This document shows positions 1-6,879 of a stretch of DNA of 17,172 nucleotides, one piece after another. The position numbers were made by a program, and so were the translations under genes. Under the pieces are notes generated by a model, which saw only the letters and a list, made by a program, of their open reading frames with translations, was not told where the DNA came from and searched no databases. This DNA is from an uncultured Prevotella sp. (GTDB taxonomy: Bacteria; Bacteroidota; Bacteroidia; Bacteroidales; Bacteroidaceae). How positions within the stretch are numbered: the first letter of the stretch is position 1; every line of letters starts with the position of its first letter. The stretch spans positions 1-17,172 of the forward strand of contig CABSIA010000053.1 in NCBI GenBank assembly GCA_902477645.1, in the 5' to 3' direction.

Positions 1-97
1 ACTGATTGTCATCGTTGCCAAATATAATGGCTGCGGCTATCAGCAGCAGCACGGCCGCTGATGCGGCAAGAAACCTATTTCTGGGTTGGCGCTCCAT
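1..97 (-). CDS. Partial hypothetical membrane or exported protein (5' end only)
   Basis: Only the first 32 codons lie in the window; the gene continues past position 1. The reading frame begins with an ATG at 97-95 and gives a short basic start (MERQPRNR) followed by a hydrophobic stretch of about 18 residues (FLAASAAVLLLIAAAIIF) and then polar residues (GNDDNQ). That pattern is a signal anchor or signal peptide, so the product is probably membrane-bound or exported. The start lies 16 nt after the stop codon of the S41 protease, which suggests co-transcription. The frame is open for seven codons upstream of the ATG, back to a TAA, with no better start. The visible part does not allow assignment to a family. 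Confidence 0.55.
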   Translation of the reverse strand, partial: MERQPRNRFLAASAAVLLLIAAAIIFGNDDNQ

Positions 98-113
98 ATA
101 CCACGGTTTTCCG

Positions 114-1712
114 TCACTTTATCAGCTCCACGGCCTTCTTGACGATATCGTTTGTCTCGTTTATAATCTGGAAATACTGCGACATATCCCAGATGTCACG
201 GGCTACGAGAGCCTTTAGCTGAGTCCTCAGCGATGCCGTGGTATGGACAATCTCGGCGTCGCCGGCAGGCTCTATTTTTTGTTTCTTGCCCTCTTCATAT
301 ATTCCGTCAATAACGTCTTGAGGTATCTCATAAGACTCTACGAATTTGTCGAACGACGAATATTTCTCCTTTAGCTGCTTGCGGTTGTTGTCAATATACT
401 TCAGACTGGCATTTACGACAATCCCCTTAGCTGCCAGCTGACGGTGGTATTTTGAATATTTCGTTGTGTCGAGCGGCACAAAGAAGTCGGGCATTACACC
501 GCCGCCGCCATAGACGACACGCTTTGTGCGAAGAGTATAATATTTCAGCGAGTCGGCAAAATGTATAGAGTCGGCACTGTAAAGCTCGCCGTGCTTGAAG
601 CGCTGGTCAAGCTCCATATCATAGTCTTTCTTGTCGCCTTTCTTGTAAGGTTTCTGTATGCAGCGGCCCGAAGGTGTATAGTAGTGGGCTATGGTAAGGC
701 GCATCATAGAGCCGTCGTTGAACTCTATGGGGCGCTGTACAAGCCCCTTGCCGAATGAGCGGCGGCCCACAACCTGTCCGCGGTCCTGGTCCTGAATGGC
801 ACCTGTTACAATCTCCGCAGCCGATGCCGAGAACTCGTTTATAAGCACCATTACTTTGCCGCCAAGGAGTTTTCCGTTGCCCTGCGCCCGGTATTCCCTG
901 CGCCCCGTAGAACGGCCGTCGGTGTAGACAATAAGGTCGTTTTTGTGCAGAAACTCATTGGCTATGTCGACGGCAGCCTGCAGATATCCTCCGCCATTTT
1001 CCTGAAGGTCGAGAATAAGGTCTCTCATTCCCTGCTTCTTAAGTTTCCCGATGCCCGTCATAAACTCATCGTAGGTTGTGGCGCCGAAACTGCCGATGCG
1101 GATATATCCAACCTTTGGCCGAATCATGTAAACGGCATCGATGGTGGTGACGGGGATGCGGTCTCTGACGACCTCAAACGACAGCGTGTCGCTAATGCCG
1201 CGGCGCACCACTCCGAGCTGTACCTTTGTGCCCTTTTTGCCACGAAGACGCTTCATAATCTCCTCCCGTGCCATTTTCACTCCGGCAATGGAAGTGTCGT
1301 TGACGGAAACAATTCTGTCGCCTGCAAGTATGCCGACTTTCTCTGACGGACCTTTCAGAACGGGCTGAATGACAACGAGAGTGTCCTCGACCATGTTGAA
1401 CTGTACGCCAATGCCGTCGAATGAGCCTTGCAGCGACTCGTTTATAGATTTTGTCTCGGCGGCAGTGGAATATGACGAGTGAGGGTCGAGCTTCTGAAGC
1501 ATGCCCACAATGGCGTCCTCAACGAGTTTTCCCTCGTCTACAGAGTCGACATAAAGGTTGGTTACAGCCATCTCTGCAATCTGCAACTTACGGACGGGAC
1601 TGTCGCCGCCATAGTTCAGGCGCAACTGAGCCGGGGCAGAGAGTGAGAACTGAAGAAAAAAGCCACAAATGGCTGACTTTAATATGTTGGATATATGCGA
1701 TGCTGTTGTCAT
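114..1712 (-). CDS. S41 family carboxy-terminal processing peptidase (CtpA/Prc-like)
   Basis: A periplasmic serine protease of family S41, which cleaves proteins near their C-termini using a Ser/Lys dyad. From the chosen start the protein has 532 residues. A hydrophobic stretch at about 9-28 ending in SAPAQ looks like a signal peptide. A PDZ domain lies at about 95-170 (GIGVQF, GPSEKVGILAGDRIVSVND). The S41 core follows: GYIRIGSFG (202-210), LILDLQENGGG (232-242), FSASAAE with the likely nucleophile Ser297, and GRRSFGKG with the likely Lys322. The Ser-Lys spacing of 25 is usual for the family. The C-terminal region of about 150 residues after the core is typical of Bacteroidetes members. The frame is open up to 1778, but the extra 22 codons are read from a palindromic repeat, so the ATG at 1712-1710 is preferred. 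The gene lies downstream of parE and upstream of a membrane-protein gene. The physiological substrate is unknown. Confidence 0.93.
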   Translation of the reverse strand: MTTASHISNILKSAICGFFLQFSLSAPAQLRLNYGGDSPVRKLQIAEMAVTNLYVDSVDEGKLVEDAIVGMLQKLDPHSSYSTAAETKSINESLQGSFDGIGVQFNMVEDTLVVIQPVLKGPSEKVGILAGDRIVSVNDTSIAGVKMAREEIMKRLRGKKGTKVQLGVVRRGISDTLSFEVVRDRIPVTTIDAVYMIRPKVGYIRIGSFGATTYDEFMTGIGKLKKQGMRDLILDLQENGGGYLQAAVDIANEFLHKNDLIVYTDGRSTGRREYRAQGNGKLLGGKVMVLINEFSASAAEIVTGAIQDQDRGQVVGRRSFGKGLVQRPIEFNDGSMMRLTIAHYYTPSGRCIQKPYKKGDKKDYDMELDQRFKHGELYSADSIHFADSLKYYTLRTKRVVYGGGGVMPDFFVPLDTTKYSKYHRQLAAKGIVVNASLKYIDNNRKQLKEKYSSFDKFVESYEIPQDVIDGIYEEGKKQKIEPAGDAEIVHTTASLRTQLKALVARDIWDMSQYFQIINETNDIVKKAVELIK

Positions 1713-1738
1713 AATTTGTATGTTTGTTTTGAAATCTG

Positions 1739-1823
1739 GTAGGGCCGCTATGCATAGCGGCCGCAAGCAAAGATGCATACATGAATATACTGCACCCGCG
1801 GCCGCTATGCATAGCGGCCCTAC
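1739..1823. repeat. Inverted pair of 26-bp palindromic repeats (REP-like, family 1)
   Basis: Two 26-bp arms at 1739-1764 and 1798-1823 are perfect reverse complements of each other and are separated by 33 bp. Each arm is itself palindromic around the 20-bp core GGCCGCTATGCATAGCGGCC, with GTAG outside on one end and GC on the other. RNA or single-stranded DNA could fold either as two separate strong hairpins or as one long stem with the spacer as loop. The pair lies between the end of parE (1834) and the start of the S41 gene (1712). It may therefore act as a partial terminator, an RNA-stability element or simply an inserted mobile repeat. A diverged copy of the same arrangement is present at 8120-8227. 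No transposase is nearby. Confidence 0.9.
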
Positions 1824-1833
1824 AATTATATGA

Positions 1834-3825
1834 TTATGAAATTGGCAGAGTCTCCTCTTCCGGGATATCCTCCTCTATTACCAGATTGTCGATTATGAAG
1901 TTCTGCCGCTCCATGGTATTCTTGCCCATATAGTACTCCAGAAGTTTTGCCACCTGGTCGTTTTTATGGAGCGTAACCTGCTCAAGGCGCATATCGGGAC
2001 CTATGAAATGCACAAACTCCTCGGGGCTGATCTCTCCGAGTCCCTTAAAGCGTGTTATCTCAGGGTCGGGGCCAAGGTCGCGGATTGCCTGCTGGCGTTC
2101 CTCGTCGCTATAGCAATAGCGTGTCACGAACTCGCTCTTACGTGATGTCGGGGTTGCATCCTCTATAATCTTTTTGTTCTTTATTTTTGTCTTTTTGTTG
2201 CGCACACGGAACAGCGGTGTCTGCAACACGTAGACGTGTCCTTTCTTGATAAGGTCGGGAAAGAACTGCAGGAAGAAGGTGATGATGAGCAGACGGATAT
2301 GCATGCCGTCGACATCGGCATCGGTGGCTACAATCACCTTATTGTAGCGCAGGGTATCGAGACCATCCTCAATGTCGAGCGCAGCCTGCAACAGGTTGAA
2401 CTCCTCGTTCTCGTAGACCACCTTCTTGGTGAGTCCGAAAGAGTTGAGAGGCTTTCCACGCAGTGAGAACACAGCCTGTGTGTTTACATCGCGGCTTTTG
2501 GTGATGCTTCCGCTGGCAGAGTCGCCCTCGGTGATAAATATAGAGCTTTCTTCCTTGCGATCGTTCTTCACATCGCAAAAATGAATGCGGCAGTCACGGA
2601 GCTTACGGTTGTGCAGGTTAGCTTTCTTTGCACGCTCACGCGCCAACTTGGTGACTCCGGCCATGGCCTTCCGCTCACGCTCGCTGTCCTTGATTTTCTG
2701 CTCTAAGATATCGGCACAGTCGTCTTTATGGATATGCAGATAGTTGTCGACCTCACGTTTCAGGAAGTCACCTACGTATTTGTTGATGGTCTCGCCTCCC
2801 GGCGACATCTGCGTGCTTCCCAGCTTTATCTTTGTCTGGCTCTCAAACACGGGCTCCTCAACATTTATGGCTATGGCAGCCACAATGCCGTTTCTGATGT
2901 CGGTGTACTCATAGCTCTTGTCGAAAAACTCCTTTATGGTTTTTGCTATATGCTCCTTGAAGGCACTCTGGTGTGTGCCGCCCTGCGTGGTGTGCTGACC
3001 GTTGACAAACGAGTGGTATTCCTCGCCATACTGGTTTGTATGGGTGAAGGCAATCTCTATATCCTCGCCCACAATGTGGACTATCGGGTACAGGCCGTCG
3101 TTGGTCATATTGTCGTTCAGCAAGTCTTCAAGTCCGTTGCGGCTCTTTATCCGCCTGCCATTGTACATAATGGTGAGTCCGGAATTGAGGTATGTATAGT
3201 TCCGGAGCATGGTCTCCACAAACTCGCCGTGGAAACTATAGTTTTTGAAGAGAGTGTTGTCGGGCTCAAAATAAATGAAAGTTCCGTTCTCGTCTTCGGA
3301 ATCCGATGTGGTATCTGACACCAGATTGCCTTTCTCGAACTTCAGATGACGCACTTTGCCGTCACGGAACGATTTTACCTCGAAATGCGAGCTGAGGGCA
3401 TTTACAGCCTTTACACCCACACCGTTCAATCCCACACTTTTCTTAAAAGCCTTGGAGTCGTATTTGCCGCCGGTGTTGAGCACGCTGACAGCCTCAACAA
3501 GCTTGCCCTGGGGAATGCCGCGTCCGTAGTCACGGATAGCCACACGAAGGCTTTCCTCGATGTCGACCTCTATTCTGTCGCCAGCCTTCATCTTGAACTC
3601 GTCGATAGAGTTGTCGACAACCTCCTTCAGCAAAACATAGATACCGTCCTCCGGCAGTGAGCCGTCGCCAAGACGCCCGATATACATGCCGGGACGTGTG
3701 CGCACATGCTCCATGTCGCTAAGGTGGCGTATGTTGTCGTCGGTATATTCCACAGGCTGCTCCGCCTGCGGATTTTCCGCATCAAATTCTTCTCCTATAG
3801 TAGTTTTGATATTATTGTCTGACAT
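1834..3825 (-). CDS. parE: DNA topoisomerase IV subunit B (ParE)
   Basis: The ATPase subunit of topoisomerase IV, which with ParC relaxes and decatenates DNA at replication. The 663-residue protein shows the whole type IIA B-subunit layout. The GHKL ATPase has EVVDNSIDEF (68-77), DYGRGIPQG (99-107) and GLNGVGVKA (132-140). The transducer domain has TQGGTHQSAF (280-289) and QTKIKLG (330-336, with the ATP-sensing lysine loop). The TOPRIM domain has ITEGDSASG (431-439) and DADVDG (502-507). Length and the LPEDGIYVLLKE motif fit Bacteroidetes ParE rather than GyrB, which I judge from memory of the two families. About 28 residues before the first conserved segment are acidic and variable. The GNAT-family gene ends 17 nt upstream, implying one transcript. 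A parC gene is not in the window. Confidence 0.93.
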   Translation of the reverse strand: MSDNNIKTTIGEEFDAENPQAEQPVEYTDDNIRHLSDMEHVRTRPGMYIGRLGDGSLPEDGIYVLLKEVVDNSIDEFKMKAGDRIEVDIEESLRVAIRDYGRGIPQGKLVEAVSVLNTGGKYDSKAFKKSVGLNGVGVKAVNALSSHFEVKSFRDGKVRHLKFEKGNLVSDTTSDSEDENGTFIYFEPDNTLFKNYSFHGEFVETMLRNYTYLNSGLTIMYNGRRIKSRNGLEDLLNDNMTNDGLYPIVHIVGEDIEIAFTHTNQYGEEYHSFVNGQHTTQGGTHQSAFKEHIAKTIKEFFDKSYEYTDIRNGIVAAIAINVEEPVFESQTKIKLGSTQMSPGGETINKYVGDFLKREVDNYLHIHKDDCADILEQKIKDSERERKAMAGVTKLARERAKKANLHNRKLRDCRIHFCDVKNDRKEESSIFITEGDSASGSITKSRDVNTQAVFSLRGKPLNSFGLTKKVVYENEEFNLLQAALDIEDGLDTLRYNKVIVATDADVDGMHIRLLIITFFLQFFPDLIKKGHVYVLQTPLFRVRNKKTKIKNKKIIEDATPTSRKSEFVTRYCYSDEERQQAIRDLGPDPEITRFKGLGEISPEEFVHFIGPDMRLEQVTLHKNDQVAKLLEYYMGKNTMERQNFIIDNLVIEEDIPEEETLPIS

Positions 3826-3842
3826 TGTTATAGTATTCCGTC

Positions 3843-4988
3843 TTAAATAAATTTCTTATAGCATTTGCGGCGCTTGTGCAGATTGGTCTCAAAAGCGTCC
3901 CACTGTCCCTGTACATTGGTGTTTGTCTCCATCTCCACCTGCGTCTCACCCCACTTGATGCCATATTCCTGATAACGCGGTATAAGGTCATAGAAGAGCA
4001 GGGCATTGGCACCCTTGGCACGGTATTCGGGCAAGAAGCCTATCAGCAGAAGGTCTACGCCCTCGGTCTTGTGGCACTTGATAGCCCTGAGCACATGCCA
4101 CCATCCAAACGGGAACAGACGCCCGCGGCGGCATTTCTGCAACGCCTTCGACAACGACGGTATGGTTATGCCAAGACCAGCCATCTTGTTTCCAGCTCCG
4201 GCATCCTCTATAACGGTTATCAGATTGAGGTCTGCCATTCTCAGATACATGTCTATATACTGGTCTATCTGCCTCTGCGAAAGCTCAGAGAAACCATACA
4301 AATCCTTATAGGTGTCGTTGAGCAGCTCGAATATGCGCTGTCCGTAGCCCCCCTCAAAAATATCCTTCTTGGTGAGCTTCTTAATTCTGAGATTGTATCT
4401 CTTGGCAACCATCTGCGCAATTTTCGCATACCGCTCGGGCATTTTCTCCGGTACAGTGACTTTGAACTCAACATACTTGTTGTCGACCTCAAAACCCTCC
4501 ATGGCCTCGATATGCCCGGGGTAGTAAGGATAGTTGTAAATGGTAGGCATTGTGCCCAACTGGTCAAAGCCCCACGTAAGCATTCCCTCTGGATCGAAAT
4601 CGGTAAATCCAAGCGGACCCACCATCTCCGTCATGCCCTTTGAGCGTCCATAGTCCTCCACAGCCTTAAGCAATGCGGCAGACACCTCACGGTCATCGAC
4701 AAAGTCTATCCAGCCAAAGCGCACACTTTTTTTCTCCCAACGCTTATTTGCCTTGTTGTTTATGATGGCCGCGACACGCCCCACAACCTTTCCGTCTTTG
4801 TATGCGAGATAATACTCTGCCTCACAGAAGTCGAAAGCAGCATTTCGCTCACGGCTCAGGGTGTTTACCTCGTCGCTATACAGATTAGGGACATCGTATT
4901 CGTTGCCCTCATACAAGTCATAATGAAAATCTATAAATGTTTTAAGGTCTTTCTTCGTCTCGACCTTCCTGATTTCTACTGATGCCAT
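3843..4988 (-). CDS. GNAT-family acetyltransferase-like protein
   Basis: A 381-residue protein recognisable as the cytosolic GNAT-type protein widespread in Bacteroidales. It starts MASVEIRKVETKKDLKTFI. The N-terminal half contains a GNAT-like strand pattern (LAYKDGKVVGRVAAII, about 62-77), then a well-conserved VGPLGFTDFDPEG segment. The C-terminal half has GFLPEYRAKGANALLFYDLI, with an RxxGxxA acetyl-CoA-type loop near 322-329, followed by a WGETQVEMETN segment. It is roughly twice the length of a simple GNAT domain, consistent with a tandem or pseudo-duplicated fold. No signal peptide is seen. The acceptor substrate is unknown. The start at 4988-4986 follows a repeat-rich leader and a good upstream promoter, and parE lies 17 nt downstream, so this is the first gene of that operon. 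Confidence 0.8.
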   Translation of the reverse strand: MASVEIRKVETKKDLKTFIDFHYDLYEGNEYDVPNLYSDEVNTLSRERNAAFDFCEAEYYLAYKDGKVVGRVAAIINNKANKRWEKKSVRFGWIDFVDDREVSAALLKAVEDYGRSKGMTEMVGPLGFTDFDPEGMLTWGFDQLGTMPTIYNYPYYPGHIEAMEGFEVDNKYVEFKVTVPEKMPERYAKIAQMVAKRYNLRIKKLTKKDIFEGGYGQRIFELLNDTYKDLYGFSELSQRQIDQYIDMYLRMADLNLITVIEDAGAGNKMAGLGITIPSLSKALQKCRRGRLFPFGWWHVLRAIKCHKTEGVDLLLIGFLPEYRAKGANALLFYDLIPRYQEYGIKWGETQVEMETNTNVQGQWDAFETNLHKRRKCYKKFI

Positions 4989-4995
4989 TGTTTAG

Positions 4996-5051
4996 TTTAC
5001 AAGTTTACATGTTGACAAGTTAACGAGTTAACGAGTTGACAAGTTAACGAG
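4996..5051. repeat. Seven tandem 8-bp units (consensus TTRACRAG)
   Basis: On the plus strand seven consecutive 8-bp units run without a break: TTTACAAG, TTTACATG, TTGACAAG, TTAACGAG, TTAACGAG, TTGACAAG, TTAACGAG. After a 14-bp interruption an eighth unit (TTGACGAG) follows at 5066-5073. The array lies between the predicted promoter (5109-5140) and the start codon at 4988, so it would be transcribed in the 5' leader of the GNAT-parE operon, as CTYGTYAA units. No reading frame crosses it usefully. Its role is unknown. Confidence 0.85.
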
Positions 5052-5108
5052 CTGTTTGTATTTAGTTGACGAGTTGTCAGTCTACTTGTTTACTCATCAC
5101 TCTCTTTG

Positions 5109-5140
5109 CAAAGGTATGAAATAAAACTGAAACAACCAAA
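5109..5140 (-). promoter_or_regulatory. Bacteroidetes-type promoter for the GNAT-parE-S41 operon
   Basis: Read on the minus strand, TTTG at 5140-5137 is followed after exactly 20 nt by TACCTTTG at 5116-5109. This matches the known Bacteroidetes consensus (-33 TTTG, 19-21 nt, -7 TAnnTTTG). The start point would fall near 5102, giving a leader of about 110 nt that contains the 8-bp tandem repeat. Confidence 0.7.
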
Positions 5141-5211
5141 GAACCGACACAATAGTTAGCGTCATCCAGATATATATATTAACACTATGAATTATGTAGG
5201 TTAGACTATAT

Positions 5212-6486
5212 TCAACCCCAAATGTCGTTTTTGGGCTTCCATCTGGTTTTATAATGCTCCTCGCTGATTTTCTGTTTTGACGTATCGGGTTCAAACCGAT
5301 ACTCAACAGTATTGCTATAGTCACATTCTGTACAATAGACATCTTTGTCGTAGAGCACATACCCCCTCCAATGCCCATAGGTTGTCTCACGATCCTTGCT
5401 CTCAAAAACACTATTGCCCGTTTTGAGACTTTCTCCCTTGTATTTGACATCACCTCTGTGTCTGTAGGTTTCTGTAACATATTCAGCTGTTGACCCAATT
5501 ACAACGGAAGACGCGCGCAAAGTGTGTTTGCCGCATTTGGGGCACGCCACAGTCTCTATTTTTACCCAATTGCCGACATCATTATGGTTGCTGCTAAAAT
5601 CCTCAACATGATGACAACGGCTACAATCCGTATGGGTTTCGACAAGTTTATGTTCAACGACACGCACAACATCTATATCCTCCGTTGTTCCAACTTTATA
5701 GCTTTTACCATGCATTCCCTCAACATCATACCCGGTAAGATATGTAATTTCCTCCACATCTATGGTATTGAGCGAGCGACACTTAGTGCAACGGGCACCA
5801 CGGACCGAATAATTTTCAACTAAAATGAACATCCACACCAGCAGACCAATTACTACCGGCAGGACAAGAATCCAGAAGTCGTTAAAGAAATAGAGTACGG
5901 AAAAGAGAATCACATAGGTACAAGGAATCATATAGATATATTCCATCGCAGATATGACACTATTTTCCAACCTTGTGAAATGTCCAATAGCGTTGAAGAC
6001 AAGATTTCCGGCTCCAAATGTCACACCAATGACAAAGGCTATCACTATGAAAGAGGCAAAAATGATTGCGAAGAGCAGAACAATAGAAATAAAAAAATTC
6101 AAAATTGAAGAACCGACTTGTTTCAAAGAGAAACTTTCAAGAACCTCCAAGTCCGCATCCGCAGAAAAAGGAACAAACTTATCTAAAAGATTCAGACTAA
6201 TGATACGGTCAAAAAACGGAAAAACTGTATACAAATTACTTCGTGCAGGATTTGTAGGTTCTGTATTGGTCACAATTCCATTGCCATCTACTGTAAGAAG
6301 GACGCCATCATACCTGTCGCTGCCATTGGCAAGAACGATTTGCCGGAAATAATATTTTCCTGCATTTACATCAGCATATATATAGTCACCCGCCTCTTTA
6401 CATATATCTGCGAGTCTGCGGCCATTAAGCGTCATTCCTCTATATACATGATGATATCCATCTCTTATAGCCTTGAGTCCAGACAC
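5212..6486 (-). CDS. Hypothetical multi-pass membrane protein with four CxxC pairs
   Basis: The frame gives 424 residues if read from a GTG at 6486-6484; the first ATG is residue 18 (6435). I do not recognise the family. Residues 1-115 are soluble. Three hydrophobic segments follow at about 128-160, 183-201 and 204-223. The C-terminal 200 residues are soluble and carry four cysteine pairs: CTKC (233-236), CSRC (288-291), CPKC (315-318) and CTEC (385-388). These look like two zinc ribbons or rubredoxin-like knuckles. Neither start has convincing support. The frame is open upstream of the GTG across an A7 tract that lies inside the preceding gene, so this may be the C-terminal part of a frameshifted fusion (see 6504-6510). 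Base composition is visibly richer in A+T than the flanking genes, consistent with later acquisition. Function is unknown. Confidence 0.7.
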   Translation of the reverse strand: MSGLKAIRDGYHHVYRGMTLNGRRLADICKEAGDYIYADVNAGKYYFRQIVLANGSDRYDGVLLTVDGNGIVTNTEPTNPARSNLYTVFPFFDRIISLNLLDKFVPFSADADLEVLESFSLKQVGSSILNFFISIVLLFAIIFASFIVIAFVIGVTFGAGNLVFNAIGHFTRLENSVISAMEYIYMIPCTYVILFSVLYFFNDFWILVLPVVIGLLVWMFILVENYSVRGARCTKCRSLNTIDVEEITYLTGYDVEGMHGKSYKVGTTEDIDVVRVVEHKLVETHTDCSRCHHVEDFSSNHNDVGNWVKIETVACPKCGKHTLRASSVVIGSTAEYVTETYRHRGDVKYKGESLKTGNSVFESKDRETTYGHWRGYVLYDKDVYCTECDYSNTVEYRFEPDTSKQKISEEHYKTRWKPKNDIWG

Positions 6487-6830
6487 ATCTCCATCGACAC
6501 TTGTTTTTTTATGGCAAACCTGTTACCGGCATTATCTTCCACTGCCCATTCATAGGTAGAACATTCGGCAACTGCTTTCAATTCAGTTCCTGCGGGAATA
6601 GTAGTATCTGTCTCTTTAAGCCGCCATGTGTTATCAGAGCCCACATAATCGTAAATATATGCCTTAGCGTCTTTTCTCACAATAACGGTAACAGGCCCTC
6701 CTTCAAGTTTCGGTGTAGGTTGCCACAAAATTATGCCTGCAAAGCATATAAGGCACAATATGCCAACAATAGTGTTTTTTGCATTAGAGTTTTTCTTGCG
6801 ATAATTGTTTCTCTTGATTTCTTTTTTCAT
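6465..6830 (-). CDS. Small membrane-anchored hypothetical protein, probable N-terminal part of a longer frameshifted protein
   Basis: This 121-residue frame starts MKKEIKRNNYRKK, a strongly basic N-terminus, followed by one transmembrane segment at about 20-36 (TIVGILCLICFAGIILW). An extracytoplasmic beta-rich region follows (PVTVIVRKDAKAYIYDY, then PAGTELKAVAECSTYEWAV) that could be an SH3-like fold. That call rests on appearance only. The last 12 residues overlap the next frame by 22 nt. At residues 108-109 (KK) the gene reads through seven consecutive A bases. A -1 step there would replace the last 12 residues by TSVDGD and continue into the 424-residue frame. The gene begins 49 nt after the methyltransferase stop codon. 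Confidence 0.65.
   Translation of the reverse strand: MKKEIKRNNYRKKNSNAKNTIVGILCLICFAGIILWQPTPKLEGGPVTVIVRKDAKAYIYDYVGSDNTWRLKETDTTIPAGTELKAVAECSTYEWAVEDNAGNRFAIKKQVSMEMCLDSRL
6504..6510 (-). other. A7 slippery tract joining two frames (candidate -1 frameshift or frameshift mutation)
   Basis: On the minus strand the upstream frame reads ATA AAA AAA CAA GTG. A -1 slip after AAA AAA gives ACA AGT GTC GAT GGA GAT GTG, which is exactly the frame of the downstream 424-residue ORF. The heptamer A AAA AAA fits the known slippery pattern X XXY YYZ. The joined protein would have about 539 residues. I see no strong downstream hairpin or upstream Shine-Dalgarno-like stimulator, so a homopolymer indel (in the cell or in the assembly) is an equal alternative. 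Confidence 0.5.
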
Positions 6831-6879
6831 AATAAAATCTGGTAATGATTAGAAAATCCGTGGATATTAATTCTACTAC

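Noticed and set aside
1713..1778. Longer start for the S41 peptidase, adding 22 residues
   Set aside because: The extra residues run into the palindromic repeat and precede the natural signal peptide; the ATG at 1712 gives a normal N-terminus.
4996..5073. Possible CRISPR array
   Set aside because: The units are 8 bp and directly adjacent, with no spacers and no cas genes; it is a simple tandem repeat.
5097..5498. 133-residue minus-strand frame ending in a hydrophobic stretch
   Set aside because: Most of it lies in another frame under the cysteine-rich tail of the 424-residue protein, and its hydrophobic end comes from AT-rich sequence overlapping the promoter. It has no domain character.
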